Source: Tindallia magadiensis (lineage in GTDB: Bacteria > Bacillota > Clostridia > Peptostreptococcales > Tindalliaceae). Taken from it: a stretch of 64,000 bases of DNA. Below, one piece after another: positions 16,712 to 26,664 of the stretch. Below the pieces are notes generated by a model that did not search any database, was not told the DNA's origin, and was given only the letters and a program-made list of their open reading frames with translations. How positions within the stretch are numbered: position 1 is the first letter of the stretch; each line of letters starts with the position of its first letter. The position numbers were made by a program, and so were the translations under genes. Location: the NCBI RefSeq assembly GCF_900113635.1, contig NZ_FOQA01000002.1:186001-250000 (forward strand), written 5' to 3'.

Positions 16712-17158
16712 ATGAAAATTGTCATTGCAAGTGACCATGGAGGCTATCAGCTTAAAAATACCATTGTTCAGCATCTTATCCAAAAAGGGATTGATATTAC
16801 AGATTTTGGGACTAAAGATGAAACCTCTGTTGACTATCCGGATTATGCAAAAAAAGTAGGGGTAGAGGTAGCGGCAAAAAAATATGATCTGGGAATTTTG
16901 GTATGCGGAACAGGGATAGGTATGAGCATCGCCGCTAATAAAGTGCAAGGAGTACGTTGTGCTCTTGTGTCTGACTGTTTTTCGGCGAGAGCTACCCGGC
17001 AGCATAACGATAGCAATGTCTTAGCTCTTGGAGGACGTGTGATCGGAACGGAGCTTGCCTTGGAAATTGTAGACATTTGGCTTAAAACTGAATTTGAAGC
17101 TGGGCGCCATCAGCGAAGAGTGGATCAGATAGCGGATATTGAAAAGAAGCATCTCTAA
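16712..17158 (+). CDS. rpiB: ribose-5-phosphate isomerase B
   Basis: A 148-residue isomerase interconverting ribose-5-phosphate and ribulose-5-phosphate. The N-terminal SDHGGYQLK holds the phosphate-binding Asp and His, and GILVCGTGIGMSIAANK near residue 65 contains the catalytic Cys. The gene begins 4 bases after ywlE and is translationally linked with it. It supplies ribose for nucleotide genes that follow (upp, dCMP deaminase). Confidence 0.95.
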   Translation: MKIVIASDHGGYQLKNTIVQHLIQKGIDITDFGTKDETSVDYPDYAKKVGVEVAAKKYDLGILVCGTGIGMSIAANKVQGVRCALVSDCFSARATRQHNDSNVLALGGRVIGTELALEIVDIWLKTEFEAGRHQRRVDQIADIEKKHL

Positions 17159-17248
17159 GAAATATTTCTAAAAGAGTCAATAACCCATCATTAGAATAAA
17201 AAGAAACAAGTTAGCGTCAACCAACTCATAAAAAAACAAGAAAATTAA

Positions 17249-17890
<642 letters not shown>

Positions 17891-17915
17891 AGGAGATTGT
17901 ATAGGGAGGAACAAA

Positions 17916-18374
17916 ATGAGGCCGGACTGGAACACCTATTTTATGGAAATGGCATCGGTTGCCAAAAAACGTTCAACTTGTTTACGGCGTCAAGTGGGTG
18001 CTGTTTTGGTAAAAAACCATCAAATTCTGACCACTGGATATAATGGAGCTCCGGCAGGTCTGGCTCATTGCGAAGAAACCGGGTGCCTGCGACAAGAAAT
18101 GCAAGTCCCGTCAGGGGAAAGACACGAAATATGTCGTGGATTGCATGCCGAACAAAATGCGGTGATTCAAGCAGCTCAGCATGGCGTGTCTGTAGGCGGC
18201 AGCACGATTTATATAACCAATCATCCTTGTGTGATCTGTGCTAAAATGATCATTAATGCCGGAATAAGTACGGTCATTTTCAGCGGTGAATATCCGGATG
18301 AACTTTCAAAAAAAATGTTGGAAGATGCCGGCGTAAAAATGATACAATGGAATCCGACAGATTCTCGGGAGTGA
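17916..18374 (+). CDS. deoxycytidylate (dCMP) deaminase
   Basis: A 152-residue zinc deaminase converting dCMP to dUMP for dTTP synthesis (called ComEB in Bacillus). Zinc ligands and catalytic Glu are visible: GLHAEQNA (His and Glu) near residue 72 and HPCVICAK (two Cys) near 103. ATG 17916 is chosen for the GGGAGGA just before it; an in-frame start inside upp at 17826 would be too long for the family. It lies between upp and the undecaprenyl-phosphate transferase gene as in related genomes. Confidence 0.92.
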   Translation: MRPDWNTYFMEMASVAKKRSTCLRRQVGAVLVKNHQILTTGYNGAPAGLAHCEETGCLRQEMQVPSGERHEICRGLHAEQNAVIQAAQHGVSVGGSTIYITNHPCVICAKMIINAGISTVIFSGEYPDELSKKMLEDAGVKMIQWNPTDSRE

Positions 18375-18381
18375 GTAAAGC

Positions 18382-19410
18382 GTGGTTCAGCAAATGGTTC
18401 TGGCTCTAATGTTATCGGGAGCAATTTCGTATATAGCGACACCAATAGCTCTTAAAATGTCTCACAGAGTAGGCGCTATCGATATTCCTAAAGATAATCG
18501 ACGAATGCATAAAGACCCTATTCCAAGACTTGGGGGATTGGCGATTTATGTTGGTTTTGTTATAAGCTCTTTGCTTTTGCTACCTTTCAATAGTGAACAG
18601 ATGGCACTGTTGACGGGAGCAACCTTAATGATGGGTTTAGGAATGGTGGATGATTCAAAAACCTTGTCGGCAAAAATAAAGCTGAGTGGCCAAATTTTGG
18701 CGGCTCTGATCGTTATGTACGGTGGAGTAAGGATTGAGTTTATTACTAATTTTTTAGCTCCTTCTAAAAATATTATTGCTTTGGGTTGGCTGTCTTTTCC
18801 CGTTACCTTGTTTTGGATTGTAGGCATTACGAATACGGTGAATCTAATTGACGGACTAGATGGACTGGCAGCTGGTGTTTCTGTGATTGCTTCCATGTCC
18901 TTAGCAGCGGTTGCTTACTTAAATGGAATGCCGGAGGTAACGGTGATTTTACTGATTTTAGCCGGTGCGTCGCTTGGTTTTTTGCCGCATAATAGTCATC
19001 CGGCCCGTATTTTTATGGGGGATACCGGTTCTTTATTTATTGGCTTTGTGTTAGCGGTTATTTCCGTGGAGGGCGTGTTGAAAAGTGCTACTACCATTGC
19101 AGTGGCCATTCCAGTGATGGCTCTGGGAGTACCGATTGTAGATACTACCTGTGCCATCATCAGACGTTTTCTTAATAAACGCCCTATTATGGAAGCGGAC
19201 AAAGGTCACTTACATCACCGCTTGCTGGAACAAGGCTATTCCCATCGGCAGACTGTATGGATTCTTTATGGAATGAGCTTATTTCTTGGAGTTGGCGCTG
19301 TCTATATTTCCGATGCCGAAAGAATACCGTCTATTATTGTATTACTTATTGTAATTGCAACGGTTTCTACAGCGTTGGTACGGATTGGATTGCTTCGAAA
19401 AACATCATAA
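18382..19410 (+). CDS. tagO: undecaprenyl-phosphate GlcNAc-1-phosphate transferase (TagO/WecA/MraY family)
   Basis: A 342-residue polytopic membrane enzyme that puts GlcNAc-1-phosphate on undecaprenyl phosphate, starting teichoic acid or other wall polymers. Family motifs are clear: PRLGGLAIYVGF, GMVDDSK, NLIDGLDGLAAG, GDTGSLFIGF and GHLHHRLLEQGYSHRQTV (the HHR loop of the WecA/TagO branch). The start is GTG 18382, 8 bases past the preceding stop, with only a weak Shine-Dalgarno, so translational coupling is likely. wecB, which acts on the same sugar nucleotide, lies 5.4 kb further on beyond an efflux cassette. Confidence 0.9.
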   Translation: MVQQMVLALMLSGAISYIATPIALKMSHRVGAIDIPKDNRRMHKDPIPRLGGLAIYVGFVISSLLLLPFNSEQMALLTGATLMMGLGMVDDSKTLSAKIKLSGQILAALIVMYGGVRIEFITNFLAPSKNIIALGWLSFPVTLFWIVGITNTVNLIDGLDGLAAGVSVIASMSLAAVAYLNGMPEVTVILLILAGASLGFLPHNSHPARIFMGDTGSLFIGFVLAVISVEGVLKSATTIAVAIPVMALGVPIVDTTCAIIRRFLNKRPIMEADKGHLHHRLLEQGYSHRQTVWILYGMSLFLGVGAVYISDAERIPSIIVLLIVIATVSTALVRIGLLRKTS

Positions 19411-19418
19411 ATGATTGA

Positions 19419-19444
19419 AAAAGTCGCTTAGGCGGCTTTTTTTA
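19419..19444 (+). terminator. intrinsic terminator after tagO
   Basis: AAGTCGC (19421-19427) pairs with GCGGCTT (19432-19438) with one G-T pair, followed by seven T. Confidence 0.8.
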
Positions 19445-19472
19445 TGCACAAAATGTTCCTCAAGAGTCTATG

Positions 19473-19501
19473 TTGACAAAAGACAATAAGTGTTAGATAA
19501 T
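19473..19501 (+). promoter_or_regulatory. promoter of the TetR/efflux cassette
   Basis: A perfect TTGACA (19473-19478), 17 bases and GATAAT (19496-19501). The leader of almost 190 bases is purine-rich with several AAAAAGTAAAAAAG-like stretches; no gene or clear operator palindrome is visible in it. Confidence 0.65.
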
Positions 19502-19697
19502 ACTTTTAGACTATCAAAGTAAAAAAGTAAAAAAGCAAAAACGAAAAAATATAAAAAGACAGAGGAACAGAGAAATGGAGGAATGGGAAGAAAGAAAATA
19601 TATGAGGGCATAGTCTGCTGGGAGAGAAATTAAAAAGCAATTATTGTGAATCGAAAAAAGCAGGAAGAACAGTAAATTCAGGAGAGAGGTGATAAAT

Positions 19698-20279
19698 GTG
19701 GCAACACAGGCAGAAAGGAAGTACTATCGGCTCTTGGAACAGGCAGAGCGACTATTCATTAGCCGGGGATTTAAAAATGTAACGATGGAAGAAATAGCCT
19801 CCGCGGCAGGTATTAGCAAGATGACTATTTACAATCATTTTGACTCTAAGGAACATCTTGTGGAGTTTATCTTGATGGAAATGGTGAAACGTTTTAATAA
19901 AGAAATCGTCGAAAAAATTGAGCAACAGCCGGACACCTTTGGTAAACTGGACATTTATTTTGAAGAAGGAAAACGAACGGCGGATGAGTATTCGTCAGTC
20001 TTTTTGAGAGATCTTTACGAATCGCCTTACCTGATGGAAGTTATTGCAGCGTATAAAAAGAAAACAACCTTGAAAATATTGATGGATATATTGCAGGAAG
20101 GTGCTGATAAAGGTGAAATAAGAGAAGTGGATCAGTCTTTTATCATCATGCTGCTTGATGTGATAAGCACTGGCATGATGCAACTGATGCATCTGTATGA
20201 TGAAGAAAGGATGGTATCCTTCAATCGCTGGCTATCAAACTTTATGAAACAGGGATTAATGACTCCGAAAGGAGAGTGA
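19698..20279 (+). CDS. TetR/AcrR family transcriptional regulator
   Basis: A 193-residue repressor-type regulator. The N-terminal helix-turn-helix is typical (RGFKNVTMEEIASAAGISKMTIYNHFDSKEHLV in parts, residues about 20-55); the C-terminal half is the variable ligand domain. GTG 19698 is preferred to GTG 19689 because GGAGAGAGG then lies at the correct distance. It is the first gene of a four-gene unit with ABC transporter and membrane-fusion genes (4-base gap to the ATPase), so it probably represses its own cassette until a toxic compound or envelope signal binds. Confidence 0.9.
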   Translation: MATQAERKYYRLLEQAERLFISRGFKNVTMEEIASAAGISKMTIYNHFDSKEHLVEFILMEMVKRFNKEIVEKIEQQPDTFGKLDIYFEEGKRTADEYSSVFLRDLYESPYLMEVIAAYKKKTTLKILMDILQEGADKGEIREVDQSFIIMLLDVISTGMMQLMHLYDEERMVSFNRWLSNFMKQGLMTPKGE

Positions 20280-20283
20280 AGAA

Positions 20284-21030
20284 ATGGTTCATGTAGAAAA
20301 AAATTTTTCTGGGAATGAAGGCAAAAAGGATATTCTTATTCAAGCCAAAGAAATCAGCAAAGTATATTCTATGGGCGAGGTAGAAGTTCATGCATTAAAA
20401 AAATCCAGTTTTGATATTCGAGAGGGTGAGTTTGTTGTTATTTTGGGGCCCAGTGGCTCTGGAAAAAGCACCTTGTTAAACCTTCTGGGCGGAATGGATC
20501 TTCCTAGCCATGGGGAAGTTTTAGTAAAAGGGGAGGCAATCACTCATTTTTCGGATAGAGAGTTAACGGGATATCGGCGAAATAAGGTAGGTTTTGTGTT
20601 TCAGTTCTATAATTTAATGGCTAACTTAACGGCGAGAGAAAACGTGGAACTGGCAACAGAAATAGGTGATACTTCTTTAGATTTAGATGAGGTAATTGAA
20701 AAAGTGGGTCTGAAAGATAGAAGCAGCCACTTTCCATCTCAGTTAAGTGGAGGGGAACAGCAGCGGGTAGCGATTGCCAGAGCTGTCGCGAAAAATCCTT
20801 TGCTGCTGTTATGCGATGAACCGACAGGGGCCCTGGATTTTGAAACCGGAGTTAAAATCCTTGCTCTTCTAAAAGAAGTGAATATCACCTATGGGAAAAC
20901 CGTCATTATCATTACTCATAATATGCCGGTAGGTGCTATGGGGGATAGAGTCATACGAATGCGCAGCGGGGAAATTACGGATATTGAATGTAATGCTAAT
21001 CCTGTGGATCCGGAAAGGATTGAGTGGTAA
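20284..21030 (+). CDS. ABC transporter ATP-binding protein (MacB/LolD type)
   Basis: A 248-residue nucleotide-binding subunit. Walker [12 protein letters not shown] near residue 57, Q-loop VFQFYNLM, signature [14 protein letters not shown] near 158 and Walker [14 protein letters not shown] near 180 are intact. It has the LolD/MacB/FtsE-type, used by mechanotransmission-type exporters. The stop codon overlaps the ATG of the permease (TAATG), so the two are coupled. Together with the permease and the HlyD-like protein it forms an efflux or envelope-export complex. Confidence 0.95.
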   Translation: MVHVEKNFSGNEGKKDILIQAKEISKVYSMGEVEVHALKKSSFDIREGEFVVILGPSGSGKSTLLNLLGGMDLPSHGEVLVKGEAITHFSDRELTGYRRNKVGFVFQFYNLMANLTARENVELATEIGDTSLDLDEVIEKVGLKDRSSHFPSQLSGGEQQRVAIARAVAKNPLLLLCDEPTGALDFETGVKILALLKEVNITYGKTVIIITHNMPVGAMGDRVIRMRSGEITDIECNANPVDPERIEW

Positions 21031-23381
21031 TGAGCCCTTTGATGCGTAGGCTTTTTCGTTTGATTATTAGTATAAAAGGACAGGTTATTTCCATTATCGT
21101 TGTGATGGCCTTAGCGCTGATGTCTTTCATTTCCACCCATATGACCGCAGAGAATCTTCAAAATTCAATAGATTTGTATTATCAGGAAACAAACTTAGCT
21201 GATTTGCAAGTGGAACTGACAAGAATTCCTTCATCGGCTATTTATGATGTCATGAGGTTGCCGGAAATCGAAAATGTTCAGGGAAGAATCAGCGTAGAGG
21301 TACCGTTGATCGTGGATGATCCGGATGAAAATGTAAGGGTAAAGGTGGTGTCCGTACCGGAAGCGGATAAAAACATCAATGCTTTGTTTCCGATAGAAGG
21401 GAAAATGATACAGGGAGAGACAACCTCTACAACGGTGTTAGAACAGTTTGCCACCGGACGGGATATAGGAGTGGGTCACCAGATAAGGCCCTATATTAAT
21501 GGGCGAGAAGTTCCGTTGGAAGTAATTGGAATCGCAGGTCAACCGGAATTTGTTTATCTGATGGAAGATGAGCAGAATTTATTGCCAGATCCAGAAAAAT
21601 TTGGTGTTATTTTTGTTGCAGAAGCCATGCTGGCTGGAATGACAGGATATCAGGATAGTTACAATGAGCTTCTGATTACGTTGGTTCCGGGTGCAGAAGC
21701 ATCAGAAGTGGCTGATATCCTAGAAGATGAATTAGATAGATATGGGCTACGAAGAGTACTTCAGAGAGAAGACATGCTGAGTTACAGCATGATGGAAGAA
21801 GAATTGAATCAAGTGAGGGCGATGTCTCGTGTGCTTCCCACCTTGTTTATGTTGGTCGCTGCTTTAATTATTTACATTGTTTTGTCAAGAACCGTTAAAA
21901 ATGATCGGATGAGCATTGGAATCATGAAAGCTTTGGGATATTCGGATACCCAAATTCTTATGCATTATGTTCAATTTTCAATTTTAGTGGGACTTGGTGG
22001 AAGTGTCCTAGGAATTATTGGCGGAACATGGGTGTCAGACCTTTTCACACAAATTTATATAGAGTTCATGAATATTCCAATGCTAGAGATGCGTATCTTG
22101 CCAGAGTCATACCTGTTAGCCCTGGTGATAACCGTGATATTTTGCATTTTGGCAGGCATTGCGGGTGCTTATAAAACCCTTTCTATCCAGCCGGCAGATG
22201 CTATGCGACCAGAACCGCCGACGGATGGGCATCGCCTTTTGATCGAAAAAATTCCGTTTCTTTGGAATCGGATTGCTTTTAGTTGGAAAATCGTTATTAG
22301 GAATCTTTTTCGTAACAAACGGCGTTACGCCGTCTTAGCCTTAGGAATTACACTGACCTTTGGTGTTACCATGGTAGCTATTAATATGGGCAGTGTCTGG
22401 CAAAAATTGTTCGACGAACAATACGGTGAGATCTATGCCATGGATTACACCATTGATTTTGATGGGATGAAAAGTCATCAAACCTTGCGTGAAATTCAGC
22501 AGATGGCAGATGTAACAATGATTGAAGCTAGGATAGAGATGCCTCTGGAAATTCGACATCATCGAGAGCGTAAATCCTTAAGTGTGATAGGTATACCGCA
22601 GGAAAGTCAGCTTTACCAGCTAAAAAAACCTTCTGGGGAACCCCTGATCATGCAAGACGGACTGCTTTATCTGACAGCTGGTCTGAAAAAATCCATGGGG
22701 ATTCAAAAAGGAGATCAGGTGTTGGTAAGAAATTTTCTCCCTGATAAAGATGATTTTTGGATAGAGGTAGGAGATTCGGTGCTGCAATATCTTGGATTCA
22801 ATGGATATGTGACGCTTAGCACCATGGAAGAAAAAGTTATCGAAGCTGATCATATTAATGGAGTATCTTTAAGGTCTGAAGAGGATATTAACAGAATCAT
22901 GGATGATGCGGAACATGTCCGTCAAGTGCAGTCTGTAGGGCAGATGAGGGAAATGTTTGAGGAATTTTCAGAATTGATTGTGGTAACCATCGGGATTTTA
23001 GTGATTTTAGGAGGGGTTATCGGTTTTGCCATTGTCTATAACATTACTTTGATTAGCATCAATGAGAGGATGATGGAATTTTCTTCTCTAAGGGTATTGG
23101 GATTTCATCGGCGAGAAATTTTTCGAATGATCACCCGGGAAAATGCGTTGGTTTCTTTCCTAGGGGTATTGCTGGGAATTCCCTTTGGAAAAATATTAAT
23201 AAAACTGATGATGGATGCCATTGCCACAGAAGTATATACGATGCCGGTGGAGGTAGGGGGAATGGTCATCCCTCAAACCATAGCCGCTGTGATTGTTTTT
23301 GTTGCCATTGCTCAATTATCTACGTTTATCAAAATTAGAAACCTGAACTTTATGGAGGCATTAAAAAACCGCACAACCTAA
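21030..23381 (+). CDS. ABC transporter permease, FtsX/MacB-like
   Basis: A 783-residue permease with one N-terminal membrane helix (about 13-33), a large extracytoplasmic MacB-type domain, three helices near residues 275-390 (first FtsX domain), a second helix around 436-455 followed by another external domain, and three C-terminal helices (about 650-775, second FtsX domain). This ten-helix duplicated form is common in Firmicutes. I start at ATG 21030 inside the TAATG overlap. With the ATPase and the fusion protein downstream it probably moves hydrophobic or peptide substrates out of the membrane. Confidence 0.9.
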   Translation: MSPLMRRLFRLIISIKGQVISIIVVMALALMSFISTHMTAENLQNSIDLYYQETNLADLQVELTRIPSSAIYDVMRLPEIENVQGRISVEVPLIVDDPDENVRVKVVSVPEADKNINALFPIEGKMIQGETTSTTVLEQFATGRDIGVGHQIRPYINGREVPLEVIGIAGQPEFVYLMEDEQNLLPDPEKFGVIFVAEAMLAGMTGYQDSYNELLITLVPGAEASEVADILEDELDRYGLRRVLQREDMLSYSMMEEELNQVRAMSRVLPTLFMLVAALIIYIVLSRTVKNDRMSIGIMKALGYSDTQILMHYVQFSILVGLGGSVLGIIGGTWVSDLFTQIYIEFMNIPMLEMRILPESYLLALVITVIFCILAGIAGAYKTLSIQPADAMRPEPPTDGHRLLIEKIPFLWNRIAFSWKIVIRNLFRNKRRYAVLALGITLTFGVTMVAINMGSVWQKLFDEQYGEIYAMDYTIDFDGMKSHQTLREIQQMADVTMIEARIEMPLEIRHHRERKSLSVIGIPQESQLYQLKKPSGEPLIMQDGLLYLTAGLKKSMGIQKGDQVLVRNFLPDKDDFWIEVGDSVLQYLGFNGYVTLSTMEEKVIEADHINGVSLRSEEDINRIMDDAEHVRQVQSVGQMREMFEEFSELIVVTIGILVILGGVIGFAIVYNITLISINERMMEFSSLRVLGFHRREIFRMITRENALVSFLGVLLGIPFGKILIKLMMDAIATEVYTMPVEVGGMVIPQTIAAVIVFVAIAQLSTFIKIRNLNFMEALKNRTT

Positions 23382-23424
23382 AAAATCTTAAAGAAATCCA
23401 TAGATCGGTGGGGGAGGCTTACCA

Positions 23425-24630
23425 ATGAAAAAAAGGAAAAAGAAAAAACAAATAATCATCATATTGTTATTATTGACAGGGTTAATAGGAGCTGTTGTTT
23501 TCTGGATAAATCAGCCGGAAGAAAGACCTGTTACGGTAGTAGTAAAGAAAGAATCGATGGAGAGTCTGGTGGAGGAAATTGGCGAGTTAAAAGCAGAAAA
23601 CCGGCGCAAGATTGTGGCAACCAGAGGGGGTGAAATAGGGAAATTACCTGCTGAAACAGGAGACTGGGTTGAGGTAGGTCAGGTATTGGCAGAAATTGAT
23701 CATAGCGACTGGCGTCTTAAAATAAATCAGTTAACGGATGAAATGAATATACTGAAAAACGATTATCAGCAAATGATAACCCTTAGCAATCGTCAACAGG
23801 GAAAAGCCATTGCTGCTTTGGAGTTGGCAGAGAAAGAGTTGGCGGAGGCAATAGAGTATAAACATAAGATAAAAAGGCTTTATGAAGCTGGGGCTGTTCC
23901 AGAACAAGAATTGACAGACGCAAAGCTGGAAATAAGTGTACATGAAAATAATGTCATGCAAGCTACTTTAGAAGTAGAAGCGGCTGGAGATCAGATTTCA
24001 GATTCGGTACAGGAATCTCACCTGGCTAAAATACGGCAATTAGAAAGAGAAATAAACCATGCAAAAGTACAGCGAGATGCCTATTATGTAAAAGCACCTG
24101 TATCTGGCACAGTGCTTCATAAGCTGGCGGAAGAAGGAGCTTATGTTCAGCCGGGTCAGGACTTATATGAGCTGGGAGATTTATCGAAGATGTATGTAGT
24201 GGTAGAGTTACTGGCTAGAGAAATGAAAGACGTGAAGGAAGGGATGCCTGTAAGGGTGATTCATCGGGATTTAGGAGAAGGAGTAGAAAAAGGAAGTCTT
24301 CGGAAGATAGATCCGGTAGCTGTGATGACCGTTTCTGAACTGGGCGTGGAGCAGAGAAGGGTTCGGATAGAAATATCCTTAGAATCATTTTCTCATGACT
24401 GGAGACCTGGCTATGAAGTGGATGTGGAAATAATACGGGAAGTTAGGGAAAATGTGCTTACCATACCGGAGAGGTCTGTTTTCTGGAAAGATGCCGAGCC
24501 TCATGTGCTCCTTTGGAATGGAAAAGAAGTAGAAGAACGCAAAGTGGAATTGGGGATGGACAGTCGTGGGAGGGTTCAGGTGGTAGCTGGCCTAGAAGAA
24601 GGAGAAGAGGTGGTTCGTGATCCCTCCTGA
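23425..24630 (+). CDS. HlyD/MacA-like periplasmic adaptor (membrane fusion) protein
   Basis: A 401-residue adaptor: a very basic N-terminus (KKRKKKKQ) and one membrane helix (about 8-28), a first half of a biotinyl-lipoyl domain (GGEIGKLPAETGDWVEVGQVLAEID), a long coiled coil (about 90-205), the second lipoyl half (VKAPVSGTVLHKLAEEGAYVQPGQDLYELG) and a beta-barrel. It would anchor outside the membrane and contact the permease encoded 43 bases upstream. In a single-membrane cell such adaptors are proposed to serve substrate capture or wall passage. It ends the cassette. Confidence 0.88.
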   Translation: MKKRKKKKQIIIILLLLTGLIGAVVFWINQPEERPVTVVVKKESMESLVEEIGELKAENRRKIVATRGGEIGKLPAETGDWVEVGQVLAEIDHSDWRLKINQLTDEMNILKNDYQQMITLSNRQQGKAIAALELAEKELAEAIEYKHKIKRLYEAGAVPEQELTDAKLEISVHENNVMQATLEVEAAGDQISDSVQESHLAKIRQLEREINHAKVQRDAYYVKAPVSGTVLHKLAEEGAYVQPGQDLYELGDLSKMYVVVELLAREMKDVKEGMPVRVIHRDLGEGVEKGSLRKIDPVAVMTVSELGVEQRRVRIEISLESFSHDWRPGYEVDVEIIREVRENVLTIPERSVFWKDAEPHVLLWNGKEVEERKVELGMDSRGRVQVVAGLEEGEEVVRDPS

Positions 24631-24690
24631 TAAAAATCATTAAGGAGTTAACATGATTCTTCTTGATTTTTTTCACTAAAACCTTTAAAG

Positions 24691-24699
24691 TGGTATGAT
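24691..24699 (+). promoter_or_regulatory. extended -10 promoter of wecB
   Basis: TGGTATGAT with the hexamer TATGAT at 24694-24699; the -35 is weak. Confidence 0.35.
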
Positions 24700-24765
24700 A
24701 GGAATGTAATAGATTCTTTCTGAAGATGGAATTGACAGAAAAATATAACTGGAAAGGATTTCTCA

Positions 24766-25917
24766 ATGGAAAAGACAATGCTTAAAGTAATGAGTATCTT
24801 TGGTACAAGACCAGAAGCCATCAAAATGGCGCCTTTGGTAAAAACCCTTGAGGCTGAAAATAAGGTCCAATCTCTGGTGTGTGTTACAGCTCAGCATCGG
24901 GAAATGCTAGATGCTGTTCTGGAGCTATTTCAGATAGAACCGGATGAAGATTTGAACATTATGACCCATGGACAAACCATCACGGATATAACGGTAAAAG
25001 CACTAAAAGGATTGCAGGAAATCCTGCAGAAGCATCGGCCAGATTACGTGCTGGTTCATGGAGATACCACCACCACTTTTGCTGCTTCTTTGGCCGCTTT
25101 TTACGAAAAGATTCCTGTGGGTCATGTAGAAGCAGGATTAAGAACCGGAAATCCTTATTCGCCATATCCGGAAGAAATGAACAGGAGGCTGACAAGTGGA
25201 ATTGCAGACATTCATTTTGCTCCAACAGAAAAGAATCGTCAGCATCTGTTGAAGGAAGGAATACAGGGAAAGAAAATCCATGTTACGGGGAACACGGTCA
25301 TTGATGCACTTCTGACAGTGGTGAAACCTGATTATGATTTTGAGGATGAAAAACTAAACAAACTGACGGGAGAGTCAGAAAAGCATCCTTTTATTTTAAT
25401 GACTTGTCATCGAAGAGAAAACTGGGGTAAACCCATGGAACAGATTTTTGAGGCTGTAAAGCAAATAAGCCAGCTGTATCAAAACCATCGTATTGTTTAC
25501 CCTGTTCATATGAATCCTCGCATTAGAGAAATGGCAGAAAACATAATGGGTAGTGAAAAAAATATCTATCTCATTGAACCCTTGGATTACGAGCCGTTTG
25601 CTAATTTGTTGGCAAAAGCACAATTGATATTAACAGATTCCGGCGGGATTCAGGAAGAGGCACCGGCCTTGGGAGTACCTATTCTGGTCTTAAGGACAGA
25701 AACGGAAAGACCGGAAGCTGTAGAAGCTGGAACCGTAAAAGTAGTGGGGGTGGAAAGGGAAGCAATTATCAAAGAAACAAGACGACTTTTGGATTCCAGA
25801 CAGGCCTGGGATGAAATGGCCAGTGCAGTTAATCCTTACGGTGATGGAAAAGCGTCGGGTAGAATCCTTCAGGCCCTCCTAGAAGAACTGTCAGAAGAGT
25901 CAACCCAGTCGCAATAG
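24766..25917 (+). CDS. wecB: UDP-N-acetylglucosamine 2-epimerase (non-hydrolysing)
   Basis: A 383-residue epimerase converting UDP-GlcNAc to UDP-ManNAc for wall polysaccharide or teichoic acid linkage units. It has the GT-B fold with N-terminal FGTRPEAIKMAPL, HGDTTTTFAASLAAFY, GHVEAGLRTGNPYSPYPEE near residue 125 and the UDP-binding TDSGGIQEEAPALGVPILVLR near 290, all intact. ATG follows GGAAAGG. It normally sits directly behind tagO; here the efflux cassette lies between them. It is followed by the atp operon with its own promoter. Confidence 0.95.
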   Translation: MEKTMLKVMSIFGTRPEAIKMAPLVKTLEAENKVQSLVCVTAQHREMLDAVLELFQIEPDEDLNIMTHGQTITDITVKALKGLQEILQKHRPDYVLVHGDTTTTFAASLAAFYEKIPVGHVEAGLRTGNPYSPYPEEMNRRLTSGIADIHFAPTEKNRQHLLKEGIQGKKIHVTGNTVIDALLTVVKPDYDFEDEKLNKLTGESEKHPFILMTCHRRENWGKPMEQIFEAVKQISQLYQNHRIVYPVHMNPRIREMAENIMGSEKNIYLIEPLDYEPFANLLAKAQLILTDSGGIQEEAPALGVPILVLRTETERPEAVEAGTVKVVGVEREAIIKETRRLLDSRQAWDEMASAVNPYGDGKASGRILQALLEELSEESTQSQ

Positions 25918-25996
25918 TGCATTCTGTCGGAATAATGGATCGAAAAAGAAAATTGATAAAAATATAACAATTAATCTGCCATAGCCAATTAATTTA

Positions 25997-26005
25997 TGAT
26001 ATAAT
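25997..26005 (+). promoter_or_regulatory. atp operon promoter (extended -10)
   Basis: TGATATAAT with a perfect TATAAT at 26000-26005; a CTGCCA-like -35 is weak. The start codon of the first gene lies only 18 bases behind the -10, so the leader is about ten bases and has no Shine-Dalgarno. Confidence 0.55.
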
Positions 26006-26022
26006 AAGGACTGATTAATAAC

Positions 26023-26250
26023 ATGCGAAAGTCAGGAAGTGCGCTGGAGAACTTGGCGCTGGTCAGTTATATAGGCATTGCCATGATGGTCCCCATCCTG
26101 GCGGGGGTAGTAGGTGGTCGTTGGATCGATGAACGTTTTGGCACCCGACCCGTCTTTCTATTTATACTAATCTTTGTGGGTATCATGGTTGGGTTTCGGA
26201 ACGTTTTTGCCGTTACCACCCGAAATCTTCCACCAAGGAAAAGAAGGTGA
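26023..26250 (+). CDS. AtpZ/AtpI-type ATP synthase accessory protein
   Basis: A 75-residue protein with two membrane helices (about 12-33 and 44-63), matching the small ATPase_gene1/AtpZ family encoded at the head of many Na+ F-type ATPase operons and proposed to help in Mg2+ supply or rotor assembly. Helix one contains GGRWIDERFGT after it, typical for the family. The ATG has no visible Shine-Dalgarno and sits very close to the mapped -10, so it may be translated from a nearly leaderless mRNA. The stop is 6 bases before atpI. Confidence 0.8.
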   Translation: MRKSGSALENLALVSYIGIAMMVPILAGVVGGRWIDERFGTRPVFLFILIFVGIMVGFRNVFAVTTRNLPPRKRR

Positions 26251-26256
26251 AACGGC

Positions 26257-26664
26257 ATGGACGAAATATTGGATACGCAAAAAAAGATTGCAAAACAGGT
26301 TATTCTATTTAACAGCATTGCTGGCCTGGCTGGAAGTTTTTTTCTTCGGCCAGTATCCGCATTATGGATGGGGCTTCTCTTTGGAACCCTTATCTCTCTT
26401 CTGAATTTCAGACTGCTTTACCTGACTTTGAACCGGGCGGTTACGATGGCACCGGCAAAGGCTCAGAAATTTACAACTTTTCGTTACCTTATTCGTTACT
26501 TGTTAACGGCTGTAGTAATAGTGGTATCGCTTCGCTCTCCAAATATTCATACGCTTGGAACAGTCATTGGGCTGCTGATGATCAAGCTGGTTGTTTTGCA
26601 GCAGAACCTATTCAATGACTCAAAATATTTCAAGAACATTATTTCAGGAAAGGAGGAAAAGTAA
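26257..26664 (+). CDS. atpI: ATP synthase subunit I
   Basis: A 135-residue membrane protein with four predicted helices, of the AtpI family that acts as a chaperone for assembly of the c ring, especially in Na+-dependent enzymes. The weak sequence conservation is normal for this family; the assignment rests on four hydrophobic stretches, length and position between atpZ and atpB. Its TAA stop is directly adjacent to the ATG of atpB, and AGGAGG of atpB lies within its last codons. Confidence 0.85.
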   Translation: MDEILDTQKKIAKQVILFNSIAGLAGSFFLRPVSALWMGLLFGTLISLLNFRLLYLTLNRAVTMAPAKAQKFTTFRYLIRYLLTAVVIVVSLRSPNIHTLGTVIGLLMIKLVVLQQNLFNDSKYFKNIISGKEEK

